A stretch of 64,000 nt of DNA, from assembly GCF_900094625.1 (NCBI RefSeq), contig NZ_FMAJ01000002.1, positions 1-64,000 of the forward strand, given 5' to 3'. Below, one piece after another: positions 44,394 through 53,302 of the stretch. The translations under genes and the position numbers were made by a program. Source of the DNA: Rhizobium aethiopicum. GTDB lineage: Bacteria; Pseudomonadota; Alphaproteobacteria; Rhizobiales; Rhizobiaceae. The notes beneath the pieces were generated by a model. It was not told the DNA's origin. It did no database searches and was given only the letters and a program-made list of their open reading frames with translations. How positions within the stretch are numbered: position 1 is the first letter of the stretch; each line of letters begins with the position of its first letter.

Positions 44394-45383
44394 TTAAAAT
44401 CCGAAATCCATGTCCGTTCGTCCGGAACTTGTGCGGCGCACAATTCCCGGTGAAACGTTTGTGACCCGCTTGAAGGCACGCGCGAAAGACGCCTCGGACT
44501 CATAGCCCAACCGGGAGGCAACCTCGGCAACCGACATGCCGTTTTGCGCCAACAAGTCACGGGCAAGCTGCATACGCAGACGGGCGAGATAATGTGCCGC
44601 GCCTTCTCCCAAGATAGCGCTGAAGCGCTCGGCGAAGATCGAGCGCGACTGGCCTGCCACGCCAGCGAGGCTTTCGAGGGTCCAGTTATGGCCGGGATCG
44701 CGGTGCATGGCCGCCAACACCCGACCAATATGGGGATCGCGGATGGCGGCGAGCCAGCCGGTGGTCGAGGCTCCGCTGCAGTTGACCCAGCAGCGGATAA
44801 GTCGCGCGGCGAGCAAGTCCGCCATACGCGACAAGACCGTCGCGCTTCCCATCTGGGGCTGTGTCGCCTCTGTCGACATAGCGGCCAGCAGGGGGCCCAC
44901 GATCGGATCGTTAGCGGCCACATCGCAGCCCTTAATGATTGGCGGCATCAGGGCGATCAAGGGGTTGAGTGCATGGGCGCCCAACGTCATGGAGCCGCAG
45001 AAGAGGGTGCTGGTGGCGCCTGTTCCTTCCCGCAAGACGTCACAGACGTTGCTGCCCAACCTCGTTATCTGACAGCTTTTAAGCGAGTCGCCTTCAACAT
45101 CCGGCGCGCTGGCCAATCGATGCGCGATGCCTTGCGGCAGCAGCACCAGATCGCCATCGTTCAACTCCTGCCATCCTTGGGTTTCGGTATGGATCCAGCA
45201 CGGACCCTGGCTGACGAAGTGAAAGCGAAGTAGCTGTTGTTGCGGAAAGGCGATGCTCCATGGATGCCTGAGCTCGCAGCGTCCATAGTTCACTCCACTC
45301 AAGCGAAAGTCTTGCAGGACTTCGCTCAGGGCATCCATTGGGATAGTTGAAGGCGACAACGGCCGGGACGGATGGTCAAGCAT
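44394..45383 (-). CDS. AraC-family transcriptional regulator
   Basis: A 329-residue regulator with an N-terminal cupin-type sensor (FHFVSQGPCWIHTETQGWQE, LLPQGIAHRL). Two helix-turn-helices follow at the C-terminus: LESLAGVAGQSRSIFAERFS, then MSVAEVASRLGYESEASFAR with AFKRVTNVSPG. This sensor subgroup (AraC_binding_2/cupin_6) often regulates an adjacent exporter, and an MFS gene follows directly. The start may be 45383 or the ATG at 45338 (MDALSEV); the sensor homology begins after both. Confidence 0.85.
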   Translation of the reverse strand: MLDHPSRPLSPSTIPMDALSEVLQDFRLSGVNYGRCELRHPWSIAFPQQQLLRFHFVSQGPCWIHTETQGWQELNDGDLVLLPQGIAHRLASAPDVEGDSLKSCQITRLGSNVCDVLREGTGATSTLFCGSMTLGAHALNPLIALMPPIIKGCDVAANDPIVGPLLAAMSTEATQPQMGSATVLSRMADLLAARLIRCWVNCSGASTTGWLAAIRDPHIGRVLAAMHRDPGHNWTLESLAGVAGQSRSIFAERFSAILGEGAAHYLARLRMQLARDLLAQNGMSVAEVASRLGYESEASFARAFKRVTNVSPGIVRRTSSGRTDMDFGF

Positions 45384-45620
45384 GGAGCCAATTTAGGTCT
45401 CAAGCGTCCGGCATTCAAGCGGTCTGGCTTTGCGACCCGCTCCGGCTACGGTAGCGGCCTGTTCAACCGGCCATTGGTCGTATCTCTCGAATAAGATCAG
45501 AGCAGGCGCAACGGGACCTGTCGACGGTTGGAAGGAGGCTTCGATCTCCTCAACTTGGATGCTTACAGAAACCGGGAAGCGTAGCCGCGTAGCGCCGCTG
45601 CGGTGTTGTCTTATGACGAG
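45384..45620. other. Intergenic region before the helicase terminator
   Basis: Part of a 324-base gap between the AraC start and the helicase stop. It should contain the promoter of the AraC-MFS unit. No gene is supported. Confidence 0.45.
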
Positions 45621-45654
45621 AAAAGGCCGGACATCCCAACAGATGCTCCGGCCT
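45621..45654 (-). terminator. Rho-independent terminator of the helicase gene
   Basis: On the minus strand AGGCCGGA and TCCGGCCT form an 8-bp stem with a 15-base loop and run into TTTTCTC. It lies about 55 bases after the stop at 45708. Confidence 0.75.
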
Positions 45655-45707
45655 CTCAACAATCAAGACCGAAGGTTCGGCCTTTTCTCCTTTGAATCAA
45701 TCGGCGC

Positions 45708-47402
45708 TCAGGCGCGTTCGCGACGCTGGCCGCCATTGCGGGAGCCGGAGCCGCCGCGGCGGTTGCCGCCGTTGCCGTCGCGGCGCTGTTCGCCGCTCTG
45801 GGCAGCCTGCTGCGGACCGCGGTCTTCGCCGTGCTTGCGGGCCGGGCGGCCGTGGGCGTGGCGGCCGTTGCCGCGGTGATGGCCGCTCGGTTCGCCATTG
45901 GCATGATGGCCATTGGGGCCGTTATGCGCAGGGCGCTGCGGCTTTGCCGGGCGGAAATCGGAGGTCGAGGCCAGATCGTTGTCGGGGCCGAAATCCGGGG
46001 TCGCTTCGCCTCGGCGCTGACCGCGGAAGTCCTCGTTGCGGCCTGGGCGCTCGGGACGCGGACGGCGTTCGCGGCGCTCCTCGCCGCCGGCGCGGACTTC
46101 ACTGCCGCTGGCGCGTGTTTCGCTGCCTTCGCCGTCACGGCGCGGGCGGCGTTCCTGGCGGCTGCCGCGATGCTCCGAACGGTTCTGGTCGCCGCGACCC
46201 TGGCCGCCACCGCGATTGCGGTTGTTGCCATTGCCGTTGCCGCGGCGCGGGCCGCCGGCGCTGATATGTGCCGGCGGTTCGCCGCTGGCGACTGATATGT
46301 CGATGCCCATCAGGCGCTCGATATCGCGCAGCAGCTTGGCTTCGTCGGGGGCGCAGAAGGCGATGGCAATGCCGTCGCGGCCGGCGCGCGCCGTGCGGCC
46401 GATGCGATGGACATAGGCGTCCGGCACTTCGGGCAGGTCGTAGTTGTAGACGTGGCTGACGGCGGGGATATCGATGCCGCGGGCGGCGACGTCGGTCGCG
46501 ATCAGCGTCTTGATGCTGCCGTCGCGGAAGGCCTTCAGCGCCCGCTCGCGCTGACCCTGGCTCTTGTTGCCGTGGATCGAGGCGACGGAATAGCCGATAT
46601 TGTCGAGGTGCTTCATCAGCTTCTCCGCACCGTGCTTGGTGCGCAGGAAGACGATGGCGCGGCCGTCCGGATTTTCGGTCAGCGACTTGCGCAGCAGTTC
46701 GGTCTTGTCGTTCTTGCCGCCGACGAAATGGACGTACTGCTCGACCTTGTCGGCAGCCTTGCCGGGAGGCGTGACTTCGACCTTGACGGGATCGACAAGA
46801 TATTCGCCGGCGAGATCGGCGATCGCCTTCGGCATGGTCGCCGAAAACAACATGGTCTGGCGCTTTTTCGGAACGAGCTTGGCGATCTTGCGCAGGTCAT
46901 GCACGAAGCCGAGGTCGAGCATCTGGTCGGCCTCGTCGAGCACGAGATAACGCACCGTCGTCAGCGTGATAGCGCGACGATTGACGAGATCGAGCAGGCG
47001 GCCGGGCGTGGCAACCAGGATATCGGTGCCTTTTTCGAGCTGCAGCTGCTGCTTGTTGATCGACACACCGCCGACAACGACATTGATGCGCAGCTGCGAC
47101 TTGCGGATGAACTTCTTCAGGTTCTCGGCGATCTGGTTCACCAGCTCGCGGGTCGGCGCCAGGATCAGCGTCCGGGTCGTGCGGTTGTCAGGGCGGCGCT
47201 CGTCAGCGAGCAGCTTTTCGATGAGCGGCAGGCCGAAGGCGGCGGTCTTGCCGGTGCCGGTCTGGGCAAGGCCGATCAGATCGCGGCCCGATATGAGGAG
47301 AGGAATGGACTGTTCCTGGATCGGCGTCGGGGTTTCGATACCGAGCTGGAACAAGGTGGCGACGATCGGCTTGGAGACACCAAGCGATTCAAAATTAGTC
47401 AA
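45708..47402 (-). CDS. DEAD-box RNA helicase (RhlE-like)
   Basis: An ATP-dependent RNA helicase for RNA decay, ribosome assembly or cold adaptation. The core carries all motifs in order: Q-motif (TPTPIQEQSIP), AQTGTGKT, APTRELV, TPGRLLD, VLDEADQMLD, FSATMP, the IVFLRTK region, TDVAARGIDIP and HRIGRTARAG. The last ~190 residues are a basic Arg/Gly/Asn/His-rich tail, typical of rhizobial RhlE proteins and probably RNA-binding. The TTG at 47402 (LTNFESLGV) is chosen because the protein family starts there and GAAAGG precedes it; an ATG at 47504 is the alternative. It has its own terminator. Confidence 0.9.
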   Translation of the reverse strand: MTNFESLGVSKPIVATLFQLGIETPTPIQEQSIPLLISGRDLIGLAQTGTGKTAAFGLPLIEKLLADERRPDNRTTRTLILAPTRELVNQIAENLKKFIRKSQLRINVVVGGVSINKQQLQLEKGTDILVATPGRLLDLVNRRAITLTTVRYLVLDEADQMLDLGFVHDLRKIAKLVPKKRQTMLFSATMPKAIADLAGEYLVDPVKVEVTPPGKAADKVEQYVHFVGGKNDKTELLRKSLTENPDGRAIVFLRTKHGAEKLMKHLDNIGYSVASIHGNKSQGQRERALKAFRDGSIKTLIATDVAARGIDIPAVSHVYNYDLPEVPDAYVHRIGRTARAGRDGIAIAFCAPDEAKLLRDIERLMGIDISVASGEPPAHISAGGPRRGNGNGNNRNRGGGQGRGDQNRSEHRGSRQERRPRRDGEGSETRASGSEVRAGGEERRERRPRPERPGRNEDFRGQRRGEATPDFGPDNDLASTSDFRPAKPQRPAHNGPNGHHANGEPSGHHRGNGRHAHGRPARKHGEDRGPQQAAQSGEQRRDGNGGNRRGGSGSRNGGQRRERA

Positions 47403-47698
47403 GGTATAACCTTTCGGGGCGCCACAACGACTAGCGCCGGAACGCACCATGCGATCCGGTTTCATTCTGGCGTCAAGAACCCCGCGTGAAGTGGGAACTT
47501 GCAAGTTGGAAAAAGCTTTCCAGCGCTTCTGGCCGCTTATTGGGAGTGCGGCGCTCTATCGAAATGCGCTTTTGTCCCTTCTTCCTGCGTTTCGTATTTT
47601 CTAGCAGGGGCACGCTCACGCGGCGGCCGGAAGGGGGAAAGCTGAGCCGCATTTGGGCTAGTTCGCTGGAAAAGTCAAGTGCAGCGCACAAAAAGGCA
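47403..47698. other. Intergenic region upstream of the helicase gene
   Basis: 296 bases between two minus-strand genes. It should contain the helicase promoter and a long leader, as is common for cold-responsive helicases. I found no decisive box. Confidence 0.4.
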
Positions 47699-48814
47699 TT
47701 AACCCCGGTCGGGCGAGGGCATTCTCAAGACGAAAGTTTCCGATGCGCTTTCGGCGCCGTTGACGAGGATGGCTATGCGGTGCTCGCCGGGATAATAGCG
47801 CCGTGTCGTGATCGGCCGCATGGCGTGGCGGCGCCCTATTGCGTGGCTCTGCCCGGGCGCGAGCGTGACGGTCTTGCATTTGAAGACCTTGGGTGAGAGG
47901 GAGCCGTCGGCCTTCACGTGGTGGATGGCGTAGTCGATCATCAGCGAATGCGTGGTTTGGCCGGCATTGGTGACGCGGATTTCGAAATCCAGCCCTTCGC
48001 CGAACATTACCTCGCTATTGACCAGGCGCAGTTCGCATTCGAGTGACGCGGCAGCGCCGAAGCCGAAATTGGCGAGCGCCTGCGCATGGCCCTTCTTAAG
48101 GAGCGTGCGCGAGGCATGTTTCAGCAGGCGGCGGCGCTCGGCTGAGGCACCCTCGATATGGTCGGCAATGAATGCGGCGACCATGTCCGGGTGATCCTTG
48201 GCGATGTCGTTCAGGCTGTTGGCGACGGAGCGGCGCACATAATCTTCCGGATCATCCATCAGTGCAGTGAGGATCGGCAGGATCGGCACGGGGTCTTTTA
48301 CAAGCCGCGGCAGGCGCATGGCCCAGGGAAGGCGCGGCCGCGTTCCCTCGCTCGCCAGCCGGCGCACATGCTGGTCGGGATCGGCGACCCAGCCGGAAAT
48401 GATGGCGAGCGCGCGCTGCTGGTCGCGATGGATGAAGGGGCGAATGCCGAATTCGCCGGTGAAATGCGGCGTCAGCGCCTTGAGGAGTTGGAGGCCGATT
48501 TCGAAATAATCAGGGCCGCGGGCGGCGATGAACTGGTTGACCGGCAACAACATCCAGCCGGTCAGACCGGCCCGGCCTGGTGCCGGCAGGCTTGCCTTGA
48601 GGATGGAGGCTGCTTCAGGAAAATCGTCGGGAAGCGTGGCAAACAGCCCGTCGCGGACCAGCGCCGAGCGTTCCATCAGCTCCAGCGCCCCAAGGCCATC
48701 GGTCGCAAGCTTCACGAAACGGGCCTTGTCGAAGGACGACGCATTGGCGGCGATGCGGTCGGCCATCTCGCTGACCAGGGCCTCATGCAGCAGGTTCTTG
48801 AGTGGTTCCGGCAT
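47699..48814 (-). CDS. HEAT-repeat DNA alkylation repair-like protein (AlkC/AlkD family)
   Basis: A 371-residue helical-repeat protein. HEAT-like units are visible around FGIRPFIHRDQQRALAIISG, SGWVADPDQHVRRLASEGTR, PILTALMDDPEDYVRRSVAN and SLNDIAKDHPDMVAAFIADH. The REASEG-like RRLASEGTRPRLPW block is typical of the alkylation-repair family, whose AlkC and AlkD members remove alkylated purines. A ~100-residue beta-rich C-terminal part (LECELRLVNSEVMFGEGLDF) resembles the extra domain of AlkC-type proteins. Activity is inferred. It is 20 bases downstream of the LacI gene on the same strand. Confidence 0.75.
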   Translation of the reverse strand: MPEPLKNLLHEALVSEMADRIAANASSFDKARFVKLATDGLGALELMERSALVRDGLFATLPDDFPEAASILKASLPAPGRAGLTGWMLLPVNQFIAARGPDYFEIGLQLLKALTPHFTGEFGIRPFIHRDQQRALAIISGWVADPDQHVRRLASEGTRPRLPWAMRLPRLVKDPVPILPILTALMDDPEDYVRRSVANSLNDIAKDHPDMVAAFIADHIEGASAERRRLLKHASRTLLKKGHAQALANFGFGAAASLECELRLVNSEVMFGEGLDFEIRVTNAGQTTHSLMIDYAIHHVKADGSLSPKVFKCKTVTLAPGQSHAIGRRHAMRPITTRRYYPGEHRIAILVNGAESASETFVLRMPSPDRG

Positions 48815-48834
48815 GCTGGTCCTCTCGCGATCGT

Positions 48835-49863
48835 TCAGCGCAGCGGCGCTGTCGATTTCCTGGGAATGAGTGTCGGAGCCGAGATGCGGATACGGTCGTC
48901 TATGGAATTGTCATCGCCTGCAAGAAGCTCTAGGGCGTTCGAAGCAATTTGCTCGAACGGCACACGCAGCGTCGTGAGCGGCGTGGGGAGGTGATTGACG
49001 ATCGGGATGTCGTTGTAACCGACGATCGAGATATCCTGCGGCACCGAAAGCCCTAGTTTCGTCAGTCCCGACAAGGCGCCGATAGCGGTATTGTCGTTGA
49101 CGGCGAAAACAGCGGTGGGGCGGGGGCTGAGATTCATCAGTGTCTCGATGGCCGCCGCACCGGAATCGATGCCGAATGTCGAGGGAATGATGTAAGCGGG
49201 ATCGGCAGCCAGTCCTGCTTCCTGCAAAGCTTGCCTGAAACCCTCCACACGACCTCGCGCGCTGGAGGCATAGGATGGGCCGGCAATGACGCCGATCCTG
49301 CGATGGCCGAGGTCGAGCAGGTGGCGCGCGGCGAGGTAGCCGCCCAGCCTGTCATCGCCGACCGAGGAGAGGCTGTGACCGTCGGTGCGCAGTGCCAGTA
49401 CATAGGGAACACCGCGCCTTGCCAGCTCGTCCGGAAAGTCGTCATCTTCCCGCGCTGTGGAAAGAATCAATCCGTCGACGCCGCGTCTCAGGAGGGATTC
49501 GGCGGCAAGCCGGTCGGCCTTCGGCTTGTCGTCGGTAGTAGCGACAATGGCGAAGCGGCCGGTACGGCTGCAGGCCTTGGCCAGCGCTTCGTAAAGCATG
49601 GCCATGACCGTGTCCGTCAATCTCGGCACGATTACGCCGACCGTCATCGTGTTGCCGCGCCTGAGGCTCGCTGCCGAAACATCCCTGACATAGCCGAGCT
49701 CTTCGGCGACCTTGCGAACGCGGCGAGCGGTCTCGCTGTCGGAGCGGGGAAGCCGCTCGTCCAGGATGCGGGATACGGTGGATTTGGAAACGCCGGCTGC
49801 GGCAGCCACGTCAAGAATGGTGACGCGGCTTTGACCGGGCATTTCATCCGCCTTTGAATTCAT
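48835..49863 (-). CDS. LacI-family transcriptional regulator
   Basis: A 342-residue LacI repressor. The N-terminal helix-turn-helix and hinge read VTILDVAAAAGVSKSTVSRI then ARRVRKVAEELGYVRDVSAA. The periplasmic-binding-protein-like core includes VGVIVPRLTDTVMAMLYEAL, LDLGHRRIGVIAGP and TAVFAVNDNTAIGAL. The start at MNSKADEM is preferred, with MPGQSRV seven codons later as the alternative. A perfect 14-base palindrome lies 92 bases upstream, shared with the divergent DHDPS-MFS genes, which are the likely targets. Confidence 0.88.
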   Translation of the reverse strand: MNSKADEMPGQSRVTILDVAAAAGVSKSTVSRILDERLPRSDSETARRVRKVAEELGYVRDVSAASLRRGNTMTVGVIVPRLTDTVMAMLYEALAKACSRTGRFAIVATTDDKPKADRLAAESLLRRGVDGLILSTAREDDDFPDELARRGVPYVLALRTDGHSLSSVGDDRLGGYLAARHLLDLGHRRIGVIAGPSYASSARGRVEGFRQALQEAGLAADPAYIIPSTFGIDSGAAAIETLMNLSPRPTAVFAVNDNTAIGALSGLTKLGLSVPQDISIVGYNDIPIVNHLPTPLTTLRVPFEQIASNALELLAGDDNSIDDRIRISAPTLIPRKSTAPLR

Positions 49864-49955
49864 TGGACGTTTTCCATTCGTGTCGGAGCAGCCGAGCGAT
49901 ATCTGCGAACATGCACTAAAACAGGCATTGACTCCAGAGGATTCGAGAACGATAG

Positions 49956-49969
49956 TGGGAACGTTCCCA
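49956..49969. promoter_or_regulatory. LacI-type operator TGGGAACGTTCCCA
   Basis: A perfect 14-base palindrome with the central CG typical of LacI-family operators. It lies 50 bases before the DHDPS-like gene and 92 bases before the LacI start, so it could control both. Confidence 0.8.
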
Positions 49970-50019
49970 TAAACGATCCCACCGCTGGATGAGCAGCGAT
50001 CGCAAAGGAGGAGATCAAG

Positions 50020-50967
50020 ATGCAACCGATGGATCTGCGCGGGCTGAGCCCGGCGCCTGTTACCGCCTTCACCCGCGGCGGCGAAGTCGATCACAAGGCT
50101 AACGCAAAAATCGCCAAATGGCTGGTTTCAATGGAAGGGGTCAAAAGCCTCGTCATTCTCGGCCACGCCGGCGAGGGCACCTTCCTTACCGAGGAGGAGA
50201 GGCTTGCTCTTATCCGCACCTATGTCGAGGCGGTCGACGGCGCCGTACCGATCATTGCCGGGATCACCGGCGAAGGCACGAAGGTTGCTGCGGAAGAGGC
50301 GAAAAAGTGCAAGGCCGCCGGCGCCGCGGGTGCGCTGGTCTATCCGAACCATGGCTGGCTGCGCTTCGGTTTTCAGAAGGGGGCGCCTGAGGATCGCTAC
50401 AAGGCGATCTGGCAGGAATCCGGGCTGCAATGCATTCTGTTCCAGTATCCTGACGCCACCAAGGCCTCCTACGATCTCGATACGCAGCTGGCGATCGCCA
50501 CCCAGGAAGGCGTCGTCGCTACCAAGAACGGCGTCCGCAATATGAAGCGCTGGTATGTCGAAATTCCGGAACTGAAGAAGGCAAATCCCAATCTTCAGAT
50601 CCTGAGCTGCCACGACGAATGGCTGCTGCCGACCATGTTCGATGTCGACGGCCTGCTCGTCGGCTACGGCAATATCGCGCCGGAACTGCTGATCGAGCTC
50701 ATCAAAGCAGGCAAGGCGCAGAACTATCCGGAAGCCCGGAAAATTTTCGAACGCCTTCTTCCGGTGACGCGCGCTGTTTATCACCGCGGTTCCCACATGG
50801 AAGGCACCGTGGCGCTCAAACTCGGCCTCGTGCATCGTGGTATCCTCGACCAAGCGACGGTCCGCGAGCCGCTGAAGAACCTTGGCGAAAAGGCCGAAGC
50901 GGAAATCTTTGCCGCCTTCGACACCGCCGGCATCAGGCGCGTCGACCAGCTTCTGGCCGCCGAGTGA
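50020..50967 (+). CDS. Dihydrodipicolinate synthase-family aldolase/dehydratase
   Basis: A TIM-barrel lyase of 315 residues that forms a Schiff base with a keto acid. Family marks are APVTAFTRGGEVDHKANAKI, GHAGEGTFLTEEERLALI, the PIIAGITGEGTK strand, the Tyr in CILFQYPDAT and the Schiff-base lysine in VVATKNGVRNM. It is not the biosynthetic DapA: it sits under a LacI repressor with an MFS importer, so a catabolic substrate such as a sugar acid or keto-acid is likely. AAAGGAGGAGATCAAG gives a strong start. The exact reaction cannot be read from the sequence. Confidence 0.85.
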   Translation: MQPMDLRGLSPAPVTAFTRGGEVDHKANAKIAKWLVSMEGVKSLVILGHAGEGTFLTEEERLALIRTYVEAVDGAVPIIAGITGEGTKVAAEEAKKCKAAGAAGALVYPNHGWLRFGFQKGAPEDRYKAIWQESGLQCILFQYPDATKASYDLDTQLAIATQEGVVATKNGVRNMKRWYVEIPELKKANPNLQILSCHDEWLLPTMFDVDGLLVGYGNIAPELLIELIKAGKAQNYPEARKIFERLLPVTRAVYHRGSHMEGTVALKLGLVHRGILDQATVREPLKNLGEKAEAEIFAAFDTAGIRRVDQLLAAE

Positions 50968-50974
50968 TACTTTC

Positions 50975-51003
50975 GACGCTCCTGCGCATGCCGCGGGAGC
51001 GTC
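50975..51003 (+). terminator. Hairpin between the DHDPS-like and MFS genes
   Basis: GACGCTCC and GGAGCGTC form an 8-bp stem around a 13-base loop, 7 bases after the stop codon. No T-run follows. It may stabilise or attenuate within the operon. Confidence 0.4.
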
Positions 51004-51167
51004 ATTCCGATGGCAAGGAGGAAGCGGTGGAAAAGCAGCTTTTGCGAAGATGCATCCCTTTTGAGGCCCATCGCACCGACATGACAAGCTGACACGCAGC
51101 CATAACCATCAAGCAGGAGCGCCCCTGGCCGGGAGAGTGGTAGCCATGGGACGAGAAGGAGGAACCA

Positions 51168-52553
51168 ATGAATCTCATGCAGACTATACCGGCCGAGGCG
51201 GCGAGCGTCGCTGATCCCCAGGCCGAAATCAGCGCTCGCCTCGAGCGTCTGCCCATCACCCGCGAGGTCTTCTGGGCGCGCAATATTATCGGGGCAGCAA
51301 CATTTTTCGACGGCTATACTGTCATCGCGATCGCTTATGCCATGCCTGTCCTGGTGCGCGAGTGGGACCTGAACCCTTCACAGACCGGCATGATCCTGTC
51401 GATGGGCTATCTCGGTCAATTGATCGGCGCCATCCTGTTTGGCTGGCTTGCTGAAAAGATAGGCCGGCTGCAAGTTCTCCTGTTCACGATCCTGATCTTC
51501 GTCAGCATGGATGTCGCGTGCCTGTTTGCCGCGGGTGCCGGCATGATGATGGCCTTCCGTTTCATTCAGGGGATTGGGACGGGGGGTGAGGTTCCGGTGG
51601 CCAGCGCCTATATCAACGAGTTGATTGGCTCGAAGGGGCGCGGCAAGTTCTTCCTCCTCTACGAGGTCATGTTCCTGCTCGGCCTGGTCGGCGCGGGGCT
51701 CATCGGCTACTTCATGGTGCCGGTTTACGGCTGGAAGGCGATGTTCGTCGTCGGCCTCGTTCCGGCAATCCTCATGATCCCGCTGCGGTGGTTCCTGAAG
51801 GAGTCGCCGCGCTGGCTGGCTGCGAACGGCCGCTACGAGGAAGCGAACGCCATCGTTACACGTATGGAAGAGAGTGCTCGCTCAGCCGGCAAGGAATTGC
51901 CTGAGCCAAAGGCCGTCCAGGTGCCGGTCCGCCGCGCGTCCGACTGGCGCGAGCTCTTCCAAGGCATTTACCTGAAGCGTACGCTCTCCATCTGGGCCAT
52001 GTGGTTCACGGCCTATACCGTCGCCAACGGGACGATCACCTGGCTGCCCACGCTCTATCGGCAGGTGTTCAACCTTCCGCTTCAGACTAGCATCTTCTAT
52101 GGTTTCCTGACGTCGCTCGGCGGCGTTATCGCCGCCGTCATCTGCGCGTTGCTCATCGATAAGGTCGGACGCAAACGCTGGTACACCGGCGCATTGCTTC
52201 TTGCTCCCCTGCCGCTCTTGGCTCTCGCATGGCTCGGCGCAACCTCCGCCATGCAGGTTCTGATCCTTGGCGGCCTTGCTTATGCCATCGTCCAGACCGT
52301 CACCTTCTCGCTTTATCTGTACTCCGCGGAAATCTATCCGACGCGCCTCAGGGCGCTCGGAACCGGAACCGGCAGCGCCTGGCTCCGCTTGGGCTCGTCG
52401 ACTGGCCCGATCATTGTGGGCACGCTGATGTCTTCCCTGGGTATCCAGTACGTCTTCGCGAGCTTCGCTGCAATTCTGATCCTTGGCGCTCTCATCACGA
52501 TGTTGTTTGCCGTCGAAACCAGGGGCCGCGTGCTGGAGGAGCTTTCTCCGTAA
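51168..52553 (+). CDS. MFS transporter (metabolite:H+ symporter type)
   Basis: A 461-residue, 12-helix importer of the sugar/aromatic-acid symporter branch. The loop after helix 2 holds GWLAEKIGRLQ (motif A). Further marks are FRFIQGIGTGGEVPVASAYI (helix 4), LRWFLKESPRWLAANGRYEE after helix 6 and SAEIYPTRLRALGTGTGSAW (helix 10-11 loop). AGAAGGAGGAACCA precedes the start. It follows the DHDPS-like gene on the same strand after a 200-base gap and probably imports that enzyme's substrate or its precursor. Substrate unknown. Confidence 0.88.
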   Translation: MNLMQTIPAEAASVADPQAEISARLERLPITREVFWARNIIGAATFFDGYTVIAIAYAMPVLVREWDLNPSQTGMILSMGYLGQLIGAILFGWLAEKIGRLQVLLFTILIFVSMDVACLFAAGAGMMMAFRFIQGIGTGGEVPVASAYINELIGSKGRGKFFLLYEVMFLLGLVGAGLIGYFMVPVYGWKAMFVVGLVPAILMIPLRWFLKESPRWLAANGRYEEANAIVTRMEESARSAGKELPEPKAVQVPVRRASDWRELFQGIYLKRTLSIWAMWFTAYTVANGTITWLPTLYRQVFNLPLQTSIFYGFLTSLGGVIAAVICALLIDKVGRKRWYTGALLLAPLPLLALAWLGATSAMQVLILGGLAYAIVQTVTFSLYLYSAEIYPTRLRALGTGTGSAWLRLGSSTGPIIVGTLMSSLGIQYVFASFAAILILGALITMLFAVETRGRVLEELSP

Positions 52554-52579
52554 CGGATGCAGCTCTGGCGCAAGCAAAT

Positions 52580-52606
52580 GGTCTGGCGGGTGACTCTTGC
52601 CAGACC
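52580..52606 (+). terminator. Hairpin after the MFS gene
   Basis: GGTCTGGC and GCCAGACC form an 8-bp stem around an 11-base loop, 26 bases after the stop. There is no T-run, so termination is uncertain. Confidence 0.4.
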
Positions 52607-52663
52607 AATCGACCGTTGCTATCGGGCGGATGCCGCCTTGATGTCAAAGGCGCCGGATGCGGT

Positions 52664-52972
52664 TCATTCCGGGCAGACTTTCACGCGGTAGGGGTCTCCC
52701 CAGCGATCATGCCGCCATTCGATATGGCAATAGGACGGCCGGTAATAGGTCCGGTAGACCGGATAGGGACGATAGACGGGGTAGGCCGGATAGACGGGGT
52801 AGGCTGGGCGGGCGGCTTCGGACAGAAGAGCGCCGCCGACGACACCGGCGGCAAGGCCGCCCCAGAAGGCATCGCGCGGACGGGCATCGGCGGTGGTGGC
52901 GGTAGCGAGCGAGGCGCCGGCAAAGGTCAGCGCGATCAGGCCCGTCGCCATGGTCTTATGAAGAACGGACAT
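52664..52972 (-). CDS. Small exported protein with Pro-Tyr-Val repeats
   Basis: A 102-residue protein of unknown function. A signal peptide (ATGLIALTFAGASLATATTADA) precedes a glycine-rich GGLAAGVVGGALLSEAA segment. Then come tandem PAYPVYPAYPVYRPYPVYR repeats and a C-terminal CHIEWRHDRWGDPYRVKVCP with two cysteines that may pair. Similar small periplasmic or surface proteins are common in Rhizobiales. GAGGAAAATAGC supports the start at MSVLHK; the longer open frame upstream has no homology. Confidence 0.72.
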   Translation of the reverse strand: MSVLHKTMATGLIALTFAGASLATATTADARPRDAFWGGLAAGVVGGALLSEAARPAYPVYPAYPVYRPYPVYRTYYRPSYCHIEWRHDRWGDPYRVKVCPE

Positions 52973-53302
52973 GCTATTTTCCTCAAATTTAGACTGGCTT
53001 CTATAAAGCCGTCTCCAGACTCCGCCCGGATCGCGGCGGAGCGATGGCCGCGCAAGCGCTCGCGGCATAAATTTTCGTAAGAATTTCAATGTCTCGTCAG
53101 GAAGACGGGTGATCGGACGGCGTTACTGGCCCCGCGTCCTTGCCACCTCACGCAACCCAGGCTGTCAATATGAAGTGACTTCGGCGTGAGGTGCCGGCTC
53201 CCTAAAAACCGCTTTCGAAAATCATGGTTAAAACCTTGTTAAAAGCCTTGGCGTTATAGTCTTTGTCGTTGATATTTCATTTATTGCGGGAGCGACAATT
53301 CT
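52973..53302. other. Intergenic region before the hybrid kinase
   Basis: 330 bases between divergent genes, with the CtrA-type box at 53228-53242 and a GGGAG ribosome binding site before the kinase. No other gene is supported. Confidence 0.45.
53228..53242 (+). promoter_or_regulatory. CtrA-type box TTAA-N7-TTAA
   Basis: TTAA-AACCTTG-TTAA matches the alphaproteobacterial CtrA full-site consensus TTAA-N7-TTAAC except for the last base. It is 60 bases before the start of the hybrid histidine kinase gene, a normal distance for a CtrA-controlled promoter. Confidence 0.5.

Noticed and set aside
45708..46280. Dense GC-rich repeats that could suggest a repeat array
   Set aside because: They encode the Arg/Gly/Asn-rich tail of the DEAD-box helicase in frame. 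Units are irregular, without spacers, so it is not a CRISPR or satellite.
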